Below are positions 31,320 through 41,173 of a stretch of DNA of 64,000 nucleotides, piece by piece (position 1 is the stretch's first letter; each line of letters begins with the position of its first letter). The stretch comes from Chryseobacterium paridis. Lineage in GTDB: Bacteria > Bacteroidota > Bacteroidia > Flavobacteriales > Weeksellaceae. The position numbers were made by a program, and so were the translations under genes. The DNA lies in the NCBI RefSeq assembly GCF_016595215.1, contig NZ_JAENHK010000010.1, forward strand, positions 496,001-560,000, written 5' to 3'. The notes under the pieces are model-generated. The model ran no database searches. It was not told the DNA's origin and saw nothing but the letters and a program-made list of their open reading frames with translations.

Positions 31320-32777
31320 TTATTGATATCTTGTATGTTCTTTGTTTTTAGAGAATCGTTTTGTAATTGGTTTGAGAAATGCTTTGTATTTTTCAGCATC
31401 GAAGAGTTGTGAATCTGTTAATGCTTTATAGGTCATAATCACCCCAAATGGGAAAAGTATAATATTGGGAAGCCAGGCTGCAAGATATGGATTTAAAGTT
31501 CCGGACCAGGCAAGGTTTTCCATTCCCACATTAATAACATAAAAAACAATGAATATTACGATCGCAATAATTACCGGAACTCCCATTCCTCCTTTTCTGA
31601 TGATAGAACCTAAACTGGCACCAATCAAAAAGAATATAATACAGGTAAATGAATAGGAAAGTATTCTTTGTTGATAGATTACAATTTTACTGAAATACTT
31701 AACATTAGGTTTGAAATCATTGGTTTTACCATCAAGAGTTGTCTTTAAATTATCCAATCTTGTATAGGCATTATAAATGATCTCCATTTTTTTATTTCCT
31801 TTTACCGTATCTAGTTTCAGCTGTTGCTTAACAGGTGCTTTCGATTTATTGTTCTTATCCATATAAGTTACGGCGGAATTGGTTTGACTTAAAACATCTC
31901 CGGTAATGGATGAAAAGAACCTTTCATTATCTTTTATATTAAGATCAATTGTTTTATTAAGCTGATTAAAAGTCTGGAAACGATAATCATCTGTGATTTG
32001 CTCTTCTTCAATAGCTTTATTGATGATTTCACTGATATCGAAATGAGAAACCAATGAATCAAATTTGATAGCCTGATCTGGCTGCTTTAGCCTAACCGCT
32101 TCACCTTTTCCTGCAAAATTATCTTCAAATACATAACCGTTATATAAAACAAGCTTAAGATAATTCTTATTAACTGCAGGCTTGAATTTTCCTTTTTCGG
32201 CTACAATAGACCGTTGATTTTCAAAAGTACTTGCTTTTGCATGGATAAAGACCCCTTCAATATTTTCTCCGTTTTCACCATATATTTTATCAAACTTCAC
32301 CATGTATCCCGGAATCTGATCGATAAACTGACCGGGGGTAAAGTTAAGGGCAGGTTTTGTCTGAGCAATATTAAAGAGCATATTCTTTGCTTTCCGCTGA
32401 AAGTCAGGAATAATATTATTAGAAAAGAAAAAGAGCATTATCGAGAGTAAGGTAGTCACTCCTAAAAGAGGGACCATCACTCTGGTTAAAGAGATTCCGG
32501 CTGCTTTCATAGCCGCAAGCTCATACCGTTCTCCGAATTCTCCGAAGGACATAATACTCGCCAATAGAATCGTAAGCGGCAGTACCATACTTATAACGCT
32601 TACTCCGAGATAAAAAAGAAGTTTAAGGATTTGCCAGTAGCTTAATCCCTTTCCCATAAATTGCCCTAATTGAACCCAGATAATGTTTACAATAAAAATG
32701 AAAAACAATACACTGAATATAAAGAAAAATGGTCCGAAAAAGGTTTTTATGATATATCGGTCTAGTATTTTTAACAT
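31320..32777 (-). CDS. lptF: LptF/LptG-family lipopolysaccharide export permease
   Basis: This is an inner-membrane permease of the LptBFGC machine that extracts lipopolysaccharide for delivery to the outer membrane. The 485-residue protein starts MLKILDRYIIKTFFGPFFF, as YjgP/YjgQ proteins do. It has three TM segments by about residue 125, including FGEFGERYELAAMKAAGIS, the coupling helix that meets the ATPase. A long periplasmic domain comes next, then three C-terminal TM segments. Which of LptF or LptG it corresponds to is not certain, because Bacteroidota often carry two similar copies. It ends the ftsK-lolA-lptF operon. Confidence 0.88.
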   Translation of the reverse strand: MLKILDRYIIKTFFGPFFFIFSVLFFIFIVNIIWVQLGQFMGKGLSYWQILKLLFYLGVSVISMVLPLTILLASIMSFGEFGERYELAAMKAAGISLTRVMVPLLGVTTLLSIMLFFFSNNIIPDFQRKAKNMLFNIAQTKPALNFTPGQFIDQIPGYMVKFDKIYGENGENIEGVFIHAKASTFENQRSIVAEKGKFKPAVNKNYLKLVLYNGYVFEDNFAGKGEAVRLKQPDQAIKFDSLVSHFDISEIINKAIEEEQITDDYRFQTFNQLNKTIDLNIKDNERFFSSITGDVLSQTNSAVTYMDKNNKSKAPVKQQLKLDTVKGNKKMEIIYNAYTRLDNLKTTLDGKTNDFKPNVKYFSKIVIYQQRILSYSFTCIIFFLIGASLGSIIRKGGMGVPVIIAIVIFIVFYVINVGMENLAWSGTLNPYLAAWLPNIILFPFGVIMTYKALTDSQLFDAEKYKAFLKPITKRFSKNKEHTRYQ

Positions 32778-32843
32778 TCGCCAAAATTAATGAAAAAGCC
32801 ACAAAGTTTACTTTGTGACTTTATAATTTATTATTTTTTTAAG

Positions 32844-33500
32844 TTACAATTCTGTAACAACATAATTTTTAAATTTATTTTTATCGAAAACAAACATATT
32901 AGGGTCTAATTCCTGGTTTTCTTTGTATTCTTTAATAGCAATTACAGCAACATCTTTATTTGTTCCATGTTGTTCCAGTTTTACCATCTGTTTCTTTGCA
33001 GAATCTACGAACAGATAAACATAGCTTAATCCATTTGCCTTAACAGGAGTTAATTTAATAAGATCAGCACTTACCCCATTTACCGTTTTCTTTCCTCCAT
33101 AAGCTACATTGTAATCATTTCGGTAAGTTGAAAGATAATTGATAGGAGAGAACATCGTACTGCTTCCGTTAGGTTTAGCAATGGTTACCTCCATGTCATC
33201 TGCATTAATGTTATAGATCTTACTTCCATCGAAAATCTGTTCTGTATCCATGATTTTCAATTTGTATTTATCTCCGGCAGAATAATAAATTCCAGGTTCC
33301 GTTTTAGCAACCTGCCCATTTATACCACTTCCGAAAGAAAACTTGAAATAAGTATTTTTTTTAGAGTTGTAATTCGCGGTAATATCATCCAGTATTTTCT
33401 TTGCTTTTGCATCAATTTTTTGTGCACTGGATAAACCAACTGCTCCTACTACAAATCCTCCTAATATAATTTTTGAAATAACGCTTTTCATTTGTTTCAT
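32844..33500 (-). CDS. lolA: Outer-membrane lipoprotein carrier protein LolA
   Basis: LolA ferries lipoproteins across the periplasm to the outer membrane. In its 218 residues a signal peptide ending near GLSSAQKIDAKA is followed by the open-barrel fold: AKKILDDITANYNSKKNTYFKFSF, GIYYSAGDKYKLKIMDTEQIFDGSKIYNI, then a C-terminal segment with YKENQELDPNMFVFDKNKF. It lies 60 bases after ftsK and 66 before lptF on one strand, a neighbourhood that links cell division with envelope export. No LolB is expected in Bacteroidota. Confidence 0.88.
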   Translation of the reverse strand: MKQMKSVISKIILGGFVVGAVGLSSAQKIDAKAKKILDDITANYNSKKNTYFKFSFGSGINGQVAKTEPGIYYSAGDKYKLKIMDTEQIFDGSKIYNINADDMEVTIAKPNGSSTMFSPINYLSTYRNDYNVAYGGKKTVNGVSADLIKLTPVKANGLSYVYLFVDSAKKQMVKLEQHGTNKDVAVIAIKEYKENQELDPNMFVFDKNKFKNYVVTEL

Positions 33501-33560
33501 TTTAATAATCTTTAGACATTTTCCTACTTCAAAAGTTAAACAACAATTGATGTTTTCCTA

Positions 33561-36077
33561 TTATTTACGCAGATCTTCCAAAAACTGTTCCAAAGAATGA
33601 AGGTCACTAATGATCACTTCTCTGGCTTTTGCGCCGTTAAAGCCTCCCACAATACCGCTTGCCTCCAATTGATCCATAATTCTTCCTGCTCTGTTATATC
33701 CTAATTTTAGCTGTCTCTGAAGCATTGAAGTAGAACCTTGCTGTGTAGATACGATAATTCTAGCTGCCTCTTCAAACAAAGCATCTTTTTCATTAGGATC
33801 AAAAGAACCTACAGTACTTGTAGAATCTTCTGAAACATATTCAGGAAGTAAAAATGCTGAAGCATATCCTTTTTGTTCACCAATAAATTCAGCCACTCTT
33901 TCCACTTCAGGAGTATCCACAAATGCACATTGTAGTCTTAAGATTTCATTTCCATTAAAGTAAAGCATATCACCCTTACCGATCAATTGATCTGCCCCTG
34001 TAGAATCTAAAATCGTTCTGGAATCAACACTTGATATAACTCTGAATGCTGCTCTTGCAGGGAAGTTTGCCTTGATCATCCCGGTAATTACATTTACGGA
34101 AGGTCTTTGTGTCGCTACAATAAGGTGAATTCCTACTGCTCTTGCTAACTGTGCCAATCTTGCAATTGGTAATTCCACTTCTTTACCGGCAGTCATAATT
34201 AAATCAGCAAACTCATCAACTACCAAAACAATGTAAGGTAAATAGCGATGTCCATTTTCAGGATTTAATTTTCTTTCAACGAATTTTTTGTTATACTCTT
34301 TTAAGTTCTTACAGAATGCATTTTTCAGTAAATCATATCTGTTGTCCATTTCAATACAAAGAGAATTCAAAGTATTGATTACTTTATTGGTATCTGTTAT
34401 AATGGCATCATCTGTATCAGGAAGCTTCGCTAAATAATGTCTTTCAATCTTAGAGTATAAAGAAAGTTCCACTTTTTTAGGGTCTACCATTACGAACTTC
34501 AATTCGCTTGGATGCTTTTTATATAAAAGAGAGGTAAGGATCGCATTAATACCTACCGATTTACCTTGTCCTGTAGCACCTGCCATAAGTAAGTGCGGCA
34601 TCTTGGAAAGGTCAGCCATAAAGATCTCATTGGAAATGGTCTTTCCAAAAACTACCGGAAGATCCATATCGGTATTCTGAAATTTATGGGATGCGATTAC
34701 TGAACGCATAGAAACCATGGTAGGATTTTTTCTTGGAACTTCGATTCCAATAGTCCCTTTTCCTGGCATAGGAGCAATAATTCTGATTCCTAATGCGGAA
34801 AGATTTAAAGCAATATCATCCTGAAGTTTTTTAATTGCTGAAACCCTGATCCCTGCTTCCGGTACTATTTCATATAAAGTAACTGTTGGTCCAATCGTAG
34901 CTTTAATTTCAGCAATACCAACATTAAAGTTCTTTAAAAGTCCAACAATTTTATTTTTATTCTCTTCTAATTCTTCTTTATTAATGGAAATTTCTTCATT
35001 TCCATAATCTTTTAATAAATCCACAGGTGGCATTTGGAATTTAGCCAGATCCAGTTTATGATCATATAAACCGTGCTTTTCGATAAGTTCCTGAGATTTC
35101 TTTTCTGTGTCATCTAAAACGTCAATAACCGGAGCGATCTCGACATTAAATTTAATATCTCCCTGTGAAGGAGTAGATGGTGTCATATCGAAAGCCTGCT
35201 CTGGTGTTGAAACCGGAATTGTAGGTTTAGTATTGAGGTTGAGATTGACTGATTTAGAAAGGTCTTCCCCGTCTTCAAAGGAAGTATGATTTGGAGTGGT
35301 AATTGTCTCAAGGTTTGTCGAAACCGGAACTTCTGGAAACCCTTTAGGTACGTTTACCGTTTCCTGTACTTTAATTGGCTGTGTAGTATCTGTAACAGAA
35401 ATATTAGGATGATCTTCTTCTGCCTCTTCTTCAAGTTCGTCATCAGCTTTAAAATTCTCATCAGAACTAGGCATCATTGATTTTACTTTTCCTATAGTAT
35501 TTTCATTGATATTGTTAAGCTTTGCTTTAATGGAACTTGGACGTAAATTAAATTCCAATATAAAATAGAGCGCAATACTGGAAGCCAATACCAACCAAAG
35601 CCCAACTGTTCCTATTATCGCATTGAGAGAATCCATGATCTGGTAACCATAAACTCCTCCTAAAACACCTTGTCCTTTTGTAATGGCTCCCATAAAAATA
35701 GGAACCCAGCAGATGAAAAATAAAGAATGACCAATAGTTTTCCAGGGCTTGAATATTTTCTTTTTTAAAATTAATGTTCCAACAACTAAGAATAAAAATG
35801 CTATGATAAAAGAAGCTACCCCAATACTGTCGAATATAAAAATATTTCCAAGCCAATCTCCTACTTTACCAAAAATGTTAGAAGATTGTATACTTTTATC
35901 CAGCATAGTTCCAGCTTGGCTTTGATCCGCTTTCCAGTTCATTAAATAGGAAATGAAAGAAAAGATAAGAACGACAGAAAAAAGTATGAAAGTAAGCCCG
36001 AAAAATATACGGGGTTTAGATAGAATTTTGCCTTTTTCAGATAGGTCTTGTTGCTTTGTTTGTGTCTTTTTGTCCAT
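33561..36077 (-). CDS. ftsK: DNA translocase FtsK
   Basis: FtsK pumps chromosome DNA through the closing septum and activates dimer resolution. The 838-residue protein has an N-terminal domain with about four TM segments (residues 28-175), an acidic and Pro/Thr-rich linker (about 190-330) and the motor. Motor landmarks are GIEVPRKNPTMVSMR, the Walker A GATGQGKS, FVMVDPKKVELSLY, the Walker B VLVVDEFADLIM and ATQRPSVNVITGMIKANFPARAAFRV. The C-terminal gamma winged helix (QGSTSMLQRQLKLGYNRAGRIMDQLEASGIV) that reads KOPS-like sites is present. A -7 element TAAATTTG lies at 36099 to 36092. Confidence 0.96.
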   Translation of the reverse strand: MDKKTQTKQQDLSEKGKILSKPRIFFGLTFILFSVVLIFSFISYLMNWKADQSQAGTMLDKSIQSSNIFGKVGDWLGNIFIFDSIGVASFIIAFLFLVVGTLILKKKIFKPWKTIGHSLFFICWVPIFMGAITKGQGVLGGVYGYQIMDSLNAIIGTVGLWLVLASSIALYFILEFNLRPSSIKAKLNNINENTIGKVKSMMPSSDENFKADDELEEEAEEDHPNISVTDTTQPIKVQETVNVPKGFPEVPVSTNLETITTPNHTSFEDGEDLSKSVNLNLNTKPTIPVSTPEQAFDMTPSTPSQGDIKFNVEIAPVIDVLDDTEKKSQELIEKHGLYDHKLDLAKFQMPPVDLLKDYGNEEISINKEELEENKNKIVGLLKNFNVGIAEIKATIGPTVTLYEIVPEAGIRVSAIKKLQDDIALNLSALGIRIIAPMPGKGTIGIEVPRKNPTMVSMRSVIASHKFQNTDMDLPVVFGKTISNEIFMADLSKMPHLLMAGATGQGKSVGINAILTSLLYKKHPSELKFVMVDPKKVELSLYSKIERHYLAKLPDTDDAIITDTNKVINTLNSLCIEMDNRYDLLKNAFCKNLKEYNKKFVERKLNPENGHRYLPYIVLVVDEFADLIMTAGKEVELPIARLAQLARAVGIHLIVATQRPSVNVITGMIKANFPARAAFRVISSVDSRTILDSTGADQLIGKGDMLYFNGNEILRLQCAFVDTPEVERVAEFIGEQKGYASAFLLPEYVSEDSTSTVGSFDPNEKDALFEEAARIIVSTQQGSTSMLQRQLKLGYNRAGRIMDQLEASGIVGGFNGAKAREVIISDLHSLEQFLEDLRK

Positions 36078-36237
36078 AATATCAATGAGGGCAAATTTAG
36101 TGTTTTTTCAATACTAAAGAATATTTTTTATTCAAAAAGAACTGTTAATTTATCGTCATTTTTTGCAATATTCTTATCATTTCTGTTGGTTATTAGGGTG
36201 AAAGTATTTAAAAATAAAAGATAAAATAAATTCATTT

Positions 36238-36282
36238 TTTGAACTAGTTCAAATATTCCGTAATTCGACGGATATACCTTTG
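36238..36282 (+). promoter_or_regulatory. Palindrome and promoter ahead of the isochorismatase-like gene
   Basis: TTTGAACTAGTTCAAA (36238-36253) is a perfect 16-bp palindrome. TACCTTTG at 36275-36282 fits the -7 consensus, so the palindrome covers the -33 region. The ATG is at 36312. The Crp/Fnr-family gene just downstream is the obvious candidate for the binding protein. Confidence 0.55.
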
Positions 36283-36311
36283 TGCCATGAAATTTAATAA
36301 ATGTAATTAAC

Positions 36312-36866
36312 ATGGAAAAAGCAATTCTAATTATCGACGTACAAAATGATTATTTTTCTGGGGGAGCACATTCTTTATATGATCCAGAAAAGGCAGTTAA
36401 GAATGCAGCATTGGTTTTGGAAAAGGCCCGTGACAGGAGTGTAGAAATTGTTTACATTCAACATGTCAGTATAAATGAAGGAGCGGACTTCTTTCTACCG
36501 GACACTTATGGGATCGAAATCAATGATTGGGTGAAACCTAATGAAGGAGAGAAAATCATTACAAAAAATTATCCAAACAGTTTTAGAGAGACTGATCTTT
36601 TGGAACACCTTCAGGAAAAGAAAATAAAAGAATTGATTGTCTTTGGAATGATGACAGATGTCTGTATTGATGCCACAGTACGAGCAGCAAAGGATCTTGG
36701 ATTTAAGATAACAGTAATCTGCGATGCTTGTACGACCGAAGATAGGGAGCTCAATGGTCAACTTATTAAGGCACTTGATGTACATGTAGGCTATCTTGCA
36801 GGCCTTTCAGCTTTGGGTAATTTTTATGCGGATGTTATCACAGCAAAAGAATTTTTAAACGCTTAA
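36312..36866 (+). CDS. Isochorismatase-family cysteine hydrolase
   Basis: This 184-residue protein has the catalytic triad of the family: Asp9 in IIDVQNDYF, Lys85 in TKNYPNSF and Cys118 in GMMTDVCIDATVRAAKDLG. A cis-peptide region and the FKITVICDACTTEDRE strand complete the fold. Members hydrolyse isochorismate, nicotinamide, N-carbamoyl compounds or similar amides, and the substrate cannot be chosen from sequence alone. It is followed 79 bases later by a Crp/Fnr-type regulator on the same strand and preceded by a perfect palindrome in its promoter. Confidence 0.88.
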   Translation: MEKAILIIDVQNDYFSGGAHSLYDPEKAVKNAALVLEKARDRSVEIVYIQHVSINEGADFFLPDTYGIEINDWVKPNEGEKIITKNYPNSFRETDLLEHLQEKKIKELIVFGMMTDVCIDATVRAAKDLGFKITVICDACTTEDRELNGQLIKALDVHVGYLAGLSALGNFYADVITAKEFLNA

Positions 36867-36945
36867 TGAAGCCAATAACTTTCAAATTTTTGTAAAGATA
36901 TCAACGATGTTGGTATCTTTATACTGTTTTATGTTTAGTGTGCTT

Positions 36946-37527
36946 ATGAAAGATGTCCTGTATAAAAATATAAGTAAGTATGCTCAGCTTACTGAAAATG
37001 AGTTTGAAATTTTTGCTGAGTCCTTTGAACTCAGGGAATATAAGAAGAAAGACCTTATATTGAAAGAAGGAGATTACTGTCTTTTTGAAGGCTTCGTGCT
37101 TGATGGATGCTTTAAAATATTCTTTCTGAATGAAAATGGACTGGAGCAAACATTATATTTTGCAGTCAAGGACTGGTGGATTACAGATCTTGACAGCTTT
37201 ATAAATAATGTTCCAAGCACTTTATCTATCGAGGCTTTGGAGGATAGTAAAGTACTACTGATCTCAAAAAAACAAAAATTGGATTTATATGAAAAGTTAC
37301 CTGTGGTTGAAAGACTTTTCAGAATAATGAATCAGCAGGCGTCAATAGCCTTGCAAAGAAGGATTCTTTCTTTAATGACTAAAACAGCAGATAAGCGCTA
37401 TATCGAATTTCTGCAAAAATACCCCGGGCTTGAACAACGCCTTACACAGCAACAAATTGCATCTTATTTAGGGATTTCTCATGAATTTTTAAGCAAAATA
37501 AGAAAGAAAACAGTGCTTGGGAAATAG
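36946..37527 (+). CDS. Crp/Fnr-family transcriptional regulator
   Basis: This 193-residue regulator has a cyclic-nucleotide-binding-like barrel (EYKKKDLILKEGDYCLFEGFVLDGCFKIFF, then SIEALEDSKVLLISK) and a C-terminal helix-turn-helix (LTQQQIASYLGISHEFLSKIRKK). It carries neither Fnr iron-sulfur cysteines nor the Crp cAMP-binding Arg/Ser pattern, as is usual for this large Bacteroidota group, whose ligands are mostly unknown. ATG 36946 (MKDVLYKNI) is preferred to the upstream in-frame start at 36907, which adds 13 hydrophobic residues outside the domain. It probably acts on the adjacent hydrolase gene. Confidence 0.88.
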   Translation: MKDVLYKNISKYAQLTENEFEIFAESFELREYKKKDLILKEGDYCLFEGFVLDGCFKIFFLNENGLEQTLYFAVKDWWITDLDSFINNVPSTLSIEALEDSKVLLISKKQKLDLYEKLPVVERLFRIMNQQASIALQRRILSLMTKTADKRYIEFLQKYPGLEQRLTQQQIASYLGISHEFLSKIRKKTVLGK

Positions 37528-37695
37528 ACAAGCTCAATGATGTATATAGCTATTTTTCATTCATATTATTTATGTTTTTGAATTTAAATTTTCTTTAATG
37601 TTTTTCAGCTTATTAAGAATAATTCAAAATAGCCAATGTAGGCTTTAAAATGATAAAAAACATCTTTTTTTATCGACCTTTTACTTAATCATGCT

Positions 37696-37703
37696 TATTT
37701 TTG
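37696..37703 (+). promoter_or_regulatory. -7 element of the ccsBA gene
   Basis: TATTTTTG fits TAnnTTTG and lies 20 bases before the ATG at 37724. No TTG is found at the right distance upstream. Confidence 0.4.
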
Positions 37704-37723
37704 CATGTCAAGTAAAATAAATC

Positions 37724-40700
37724 ATGAAGAAGATCCAAGATATTCTTATTTCAACCAGGACAATGGCTGTATTGTTGCTGGTGTTTGCATTTTCGATGGC
37801 GTATGCTACATTTCTCGAAAACGATTATGGAACCCCTACAGCGAAAGCATTAATTTACGAAGCAAAATGGTTTGAACTGATCATGGTATTGCTAATCTTA
37901 AACTTCATTGGAAATATTGGAAGATATAGACTTTGGAAAAGAGAAAAGTGGCCGGTTTTAGTTTTTCACCTTGCTTTTGTTTTCATCTTTATTGGTGGTG
38001 CCATTACAAGATATGTAAGTTTTGAAGGTACAATGCACATCAGAGAAGGTGAAACTTCCAACGAAATTGTAACGGATAAAAATTTCTTTAAAATTCAGAT
38101 TGAAGAAAAAGGTGATGTTTTAAACTATCAGGATATTCCTTATCTGATGTCTCCATTGCATAAAGATTTCAGTGCAACTTATGATTTCCATGGAAAAGAA
38201 GTGAAGGTTTTTGCAAAAGAATATATTCAAAGAAAAAAAGACAGCTTAGTTGCTGATCCAAATGGTGCAGAATATTTACACTTGGTTTCAACCGGGCAGA
38301 CAGGAAGACAGAACATCTATATCAAGCCAGGAGAAACAAAATCGATCAACGGAACTCTTGTTACATTCAACAGAGCGATTGAAGGGGCTGTAGAATTTAA
38401 AAATGAAGGAGGAAAGCTATTTGTGAAAACTCCGGTTGACGCAACGTATATGACGATGGCAACACAAGCTACCGGAAGTACGAAGAAAGATGAATTTCAG
38501 CCTTTGGCATTGAGAAGTTTATATAGTATCAATGACTTAAAATTAGTTGTTCCGGAAGGTCTGAAAAAAGGAAAATTAATAGCCTTTGAAGGTGATAGAA
38601 AGAAAGATCAGGCTGTTCCGGATATGTTGAAAATAGAGATCCAGGGTCCTAAAACAAAACAGTTGGTTGAACTATCAGTGGAGAAAGGGAATCCTAATGC
38701 CTATAAGCAGATCACAATGGATGGACTGAATATTATGGCAGGTTTTGGACCTAAAGTATATACCACTCCTTTTGCATTAAAGCTGGATGACTTTGTTATG
38801 GAAACTTATCCGGGAAGTTCTTCTCCAAGTGCTTATGAGAGTCATGTGAAGATCATCGATGGAGGTAAACAGACTCCTTATAAAATCTATATGAACCATG
38901 TTCTTAATCATGGAGGATACCGTTTCTTCCAGGCAAGTTTTGACCCGGACAGAATGGGTACGGTATTGTCTGTAAACCATGACTTCTGGGGAACATTGAT
39001 TTCTTACATAGGATATACCCTTCTATTTGGAGGACTGTTTGTTATTTTCTTCTGGAAAGGAACTCACTTCTGGAAATTGAATAAGATGTTGACTGATGTT
39101 AACAAGAAAAGAGCAGCAACCATTGTCTTATTGCTATTAAGTTTAGGATTAAATGCTCAGAAAATTGAAACTCATGGAACGACTGACGGAAGCAGGGAGC
39201 ATATTCATGTAGAAGGCGATGATCACACGCACGTACAGCCTTCTGAGATGGGCCAAACTGAAACTGCTCCACAAAAACAAAATTCTCTGGCGGCTCCGTT
39301 TTCTAAAATGAGATTAATTTCTGCTGATGAAATCATCGCCAGAAACAAAATAAGTAAAGAACACGCAGATAAATTTGGATATCTTTTAGTTCAGAATTTC
39401 GAGGGAAGAATTGTTCCGATCAATACCGAAGCTTTGGATGTATTAAGAAAACTATACAAAAAAGACGAATTCAAAGGAACGGATGGGAAATCCCTTACAG
39501 CTAATCAATGGTTTCTTTCTGTAAATACAGATACTCCAAGCTGGACAATGGTGCCAATCATTAAAGTAGGTACAAAAGGTGGGGATGAACTAAAAAATAA
39601 AACAAAGGCGGATGATGAAGGGTATACTTCATTAATGAATCTTTTCCCTGCGGATGCAAACGGGAATCTTACTTATATTCTGGAGCATGACTATAACATC
39701 GCTTTCCGTAAAAAACCTTCTGAACAAACCAATTATGATAAGGAAGTTATTTCCGTAAATGAAAGAGTTCAGATCTTCAATGAGTTTTTTAGTGGACAGT
39801 TTATGAGAATTGTTCCTGTGAAAAATGACCCCAACCATACATGGCATTCCTGGTTAGATCAAAAATTCGAACCGGATATGGAATCTCAGCAGGTAATGGG
39901 ACCTTATTTTGCTGAAGCTTTAGCTGCTCAAAAATCAGGAGACTGGAGAAAAGCAGATACTCAATTGGCAAGGCTTTCAGAATACCAGCAAAAATGGGGA
40001 AAAAGTGTAGTTCCTACTCAATCTAAAGTTGATCTTGAGGTATTCATGAACAAAGTTAATCTTAACTTTAAGTTATTGATTTTCTATACCCTGATCGGAG
40101 GTTTATTATTGATTTTAGGTTTCGTTGAATTATTCAAGCCAAATAAGATATTAAACAAGATCATCAAAGTAATTATAGTACTGGGTCTGATAGGATATAT
40201 ATTCCATTTCCTTGGATTAGTAGCAAGGTGGTATATCTCTGGTCACGCTCCTTGGAGTAATGGATATGAGGCTATTATCTTTATCTCTTGGGTGGGTATC
40301 TCTGCCGGATTATTACTCTATAGAAATGCCAATGCATTAATTCCTGCAGCTGGATTTATGGTAGCGGTTATTATGATGGGATTTGCTCACGGAGGATCTG
40401 CACTTGATCCACAGATTACACCACTGGTACCTGTATTAAAGTCATATTGGTTGATTGTTCACGTAGCTATTATTACTTCGAGTTACGGTTTCTTTGCCCT
40501 ATCTATGATCATTGCGGTGATATCACTAGTATTTTATATTATTTCAAGCAAAAAGACTTATAAAATCCATCACGATACTACCTTAAAAGAATTGGTGATT
40601 GTATCAGAAATGTCTCTTACTATTGGTTTGTTTGCTTTAACGGTTGGAAACTTCTTAGGAGGAATCTGGGCGAATGAATCATGGGGTAGATATTGGAGCT

Positions 40701-40996
40701 GGGATCCAAAGGAAACGTGGGCTTTTATCTCTATTATGGTATATGCTTTTGTATTGCACATGAGATTAGTTCCAGGATTGAGAAGCAAATGGGCTTTCCA
40801 CGTAGCAACGATGTTTGCGTTCTGTTCAATGGTAATGACGTATTTTGGAGTTAATTATTATTTAACAGGACTTCACTCTTACGCAGCAGGTGATCCGGTT
40901 CCGGTTCCGGCTTGGGTATATATAGGATTATCCGTTATGCTTTTATTAGCTGGAGTTTCTTACTTTAAATTCAAAATGCTTAATAGCAAGAAATAA
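37724..40996 (+). CDS. ccsA: Fused cytochrome c synthase CcsBA (system II)
   Basis: This single 1090-residue protein joins ResB/CcsB and CcsA, exporting haem and attaching it to apocytochrome c. The ResB-like part starts with TM segments (about 12-30, 48-66, 78-96) and a large periplasmic domain. A fourth TM near residue 425 follows. The C-terminal CcsA part has at least eight TM segments and the haem-handling WWD motif GIWANESWGRYWSWDPKETWAF, with flanking conserved histidines (SGHAPWSNGYEAI, LHMRLVPG). A His/Asp-rich linker (about residues 482-505: HGTTDGSREHIHVEGDDHTHV) lies just after the ResB part. It is monocistronic. Confidence 0.92.
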   Translation: MKKIQDILISTRTMAVLLLVFAFSMAYATFLENDYGTPTAKALIYEAKWFELIMVLLILNFIGNIGRYRLWKREKWPVLVFHLAFVFIFIGGAITRYVSFEGTMHIREGETSNEIVTDKNFFKIQIEEKGDVLNYQDIPYLMSPLHKDFSATYDFHGKEVKVFAKEYIQRKKDSLVADPNGAEYLHLVSTGQTGRQNIYIKPGETKSINGTLVTFNRAIEGAVEFKNEGGKLFVKTPVDATYMTMATQATGSTKKDEFQPLALRSLYSINDLKLVVPEGLKKGKLIAFEGDRKKDQAVPDMLKIEIQGPKTKQLVELSVEKGNPNAYKQITMDGLNIMAGFGPKVYTTPFALKLDDFVMETYPGSSSPSAYESHVKIIDGGKQTPYKIYMNHVLNHGGYRFFQASFDPDRMGTVLSVNHDFWGTLISYIGYTLLFGGLFVIFFWKGTHFWKLNKMLTDVNKKRAATIVLLLLSLGLNAQKIETHGTTDGSREHIHVEGDDHTHVQPSEMGQTETAPQKQNSLAAPFSKMRLISADEIIARNKISKEHADKFGYLLVQNFEGRIVPINTEALDVLRKLYKKDEFKGTDGKSLTANQWFLSVNTDTPSWTMVPIIKVGTKGGDELKNKTKADDEGYTSLMNLFPADANGNLTYILEHDYNIAFRKKPSEQTNYDKEVISVNERVQIFNEFFSGQFMRIVPVKNDPNHTWHSWLDQKFEPDMESQQVMGPYFAEALAAQKSGDWRKADTQLARLSEYQQKWGKSVVPTQSKVDLEVFMNKVNLNFKLLIFYTLIGGLLLILGFVELFKPNKILNKIIKVIIVLGLIGYIFHFLGLVARWYISGHAPWSNGYEAIIFISWVGISAGLLLYRNANALIPAAGFMVAVIMMGFAHGGSALDPQITPLVPVLKSYWLIVHVAIITSSYGFFALSMIIAVISLVFYIISSKKTYKIHHDTTLKELVIVSEMSLTIGLFALTVGNFLGGIWANESWGRYWSWDPKETWAFISIMVYAFVLHMRLVPGLRSKWAFHVATMFAFCSMVMTYFGVNYYLTGLHSYAAGDPVPVPAWVYIGLSVMLLLAGVSYFKFKMLNSKK

Positions 40997-41017
40997 GTTT
41001 TAAAATATAATAAACAG

Positions 41018-41050
41018 AATCCCGGAAAATATATTTCCGGGATTTTTTTG
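41018..41050 (+). terminator. Terminator after ccsBA
   Basis: AATCCCGGAAA / TTTCCGGGATT (11 bp) with a five-base loop is followed by TTTTT, 22 bases after the stop. Confidence 0.88.
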
Positions 41051-41173
41051 TGCCCTGGAAAATACTTTATAAATGGGTAGAGATAAAAAAACTTATCACT
41101 TATGATCTATAATTCAAAACTTATGTATAACTTTATGATATCAAAATAATATCAATTTAAAACTTATATCTGT

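Noticed and set aside
36128..36313. 61-codon minus-strand frame between ftsK and the isochorismatase-like gene
   Set aside because: It spans the promoter and palindrome of the hydrolase gene, lacks a credible start signal and shows no recognisable features.
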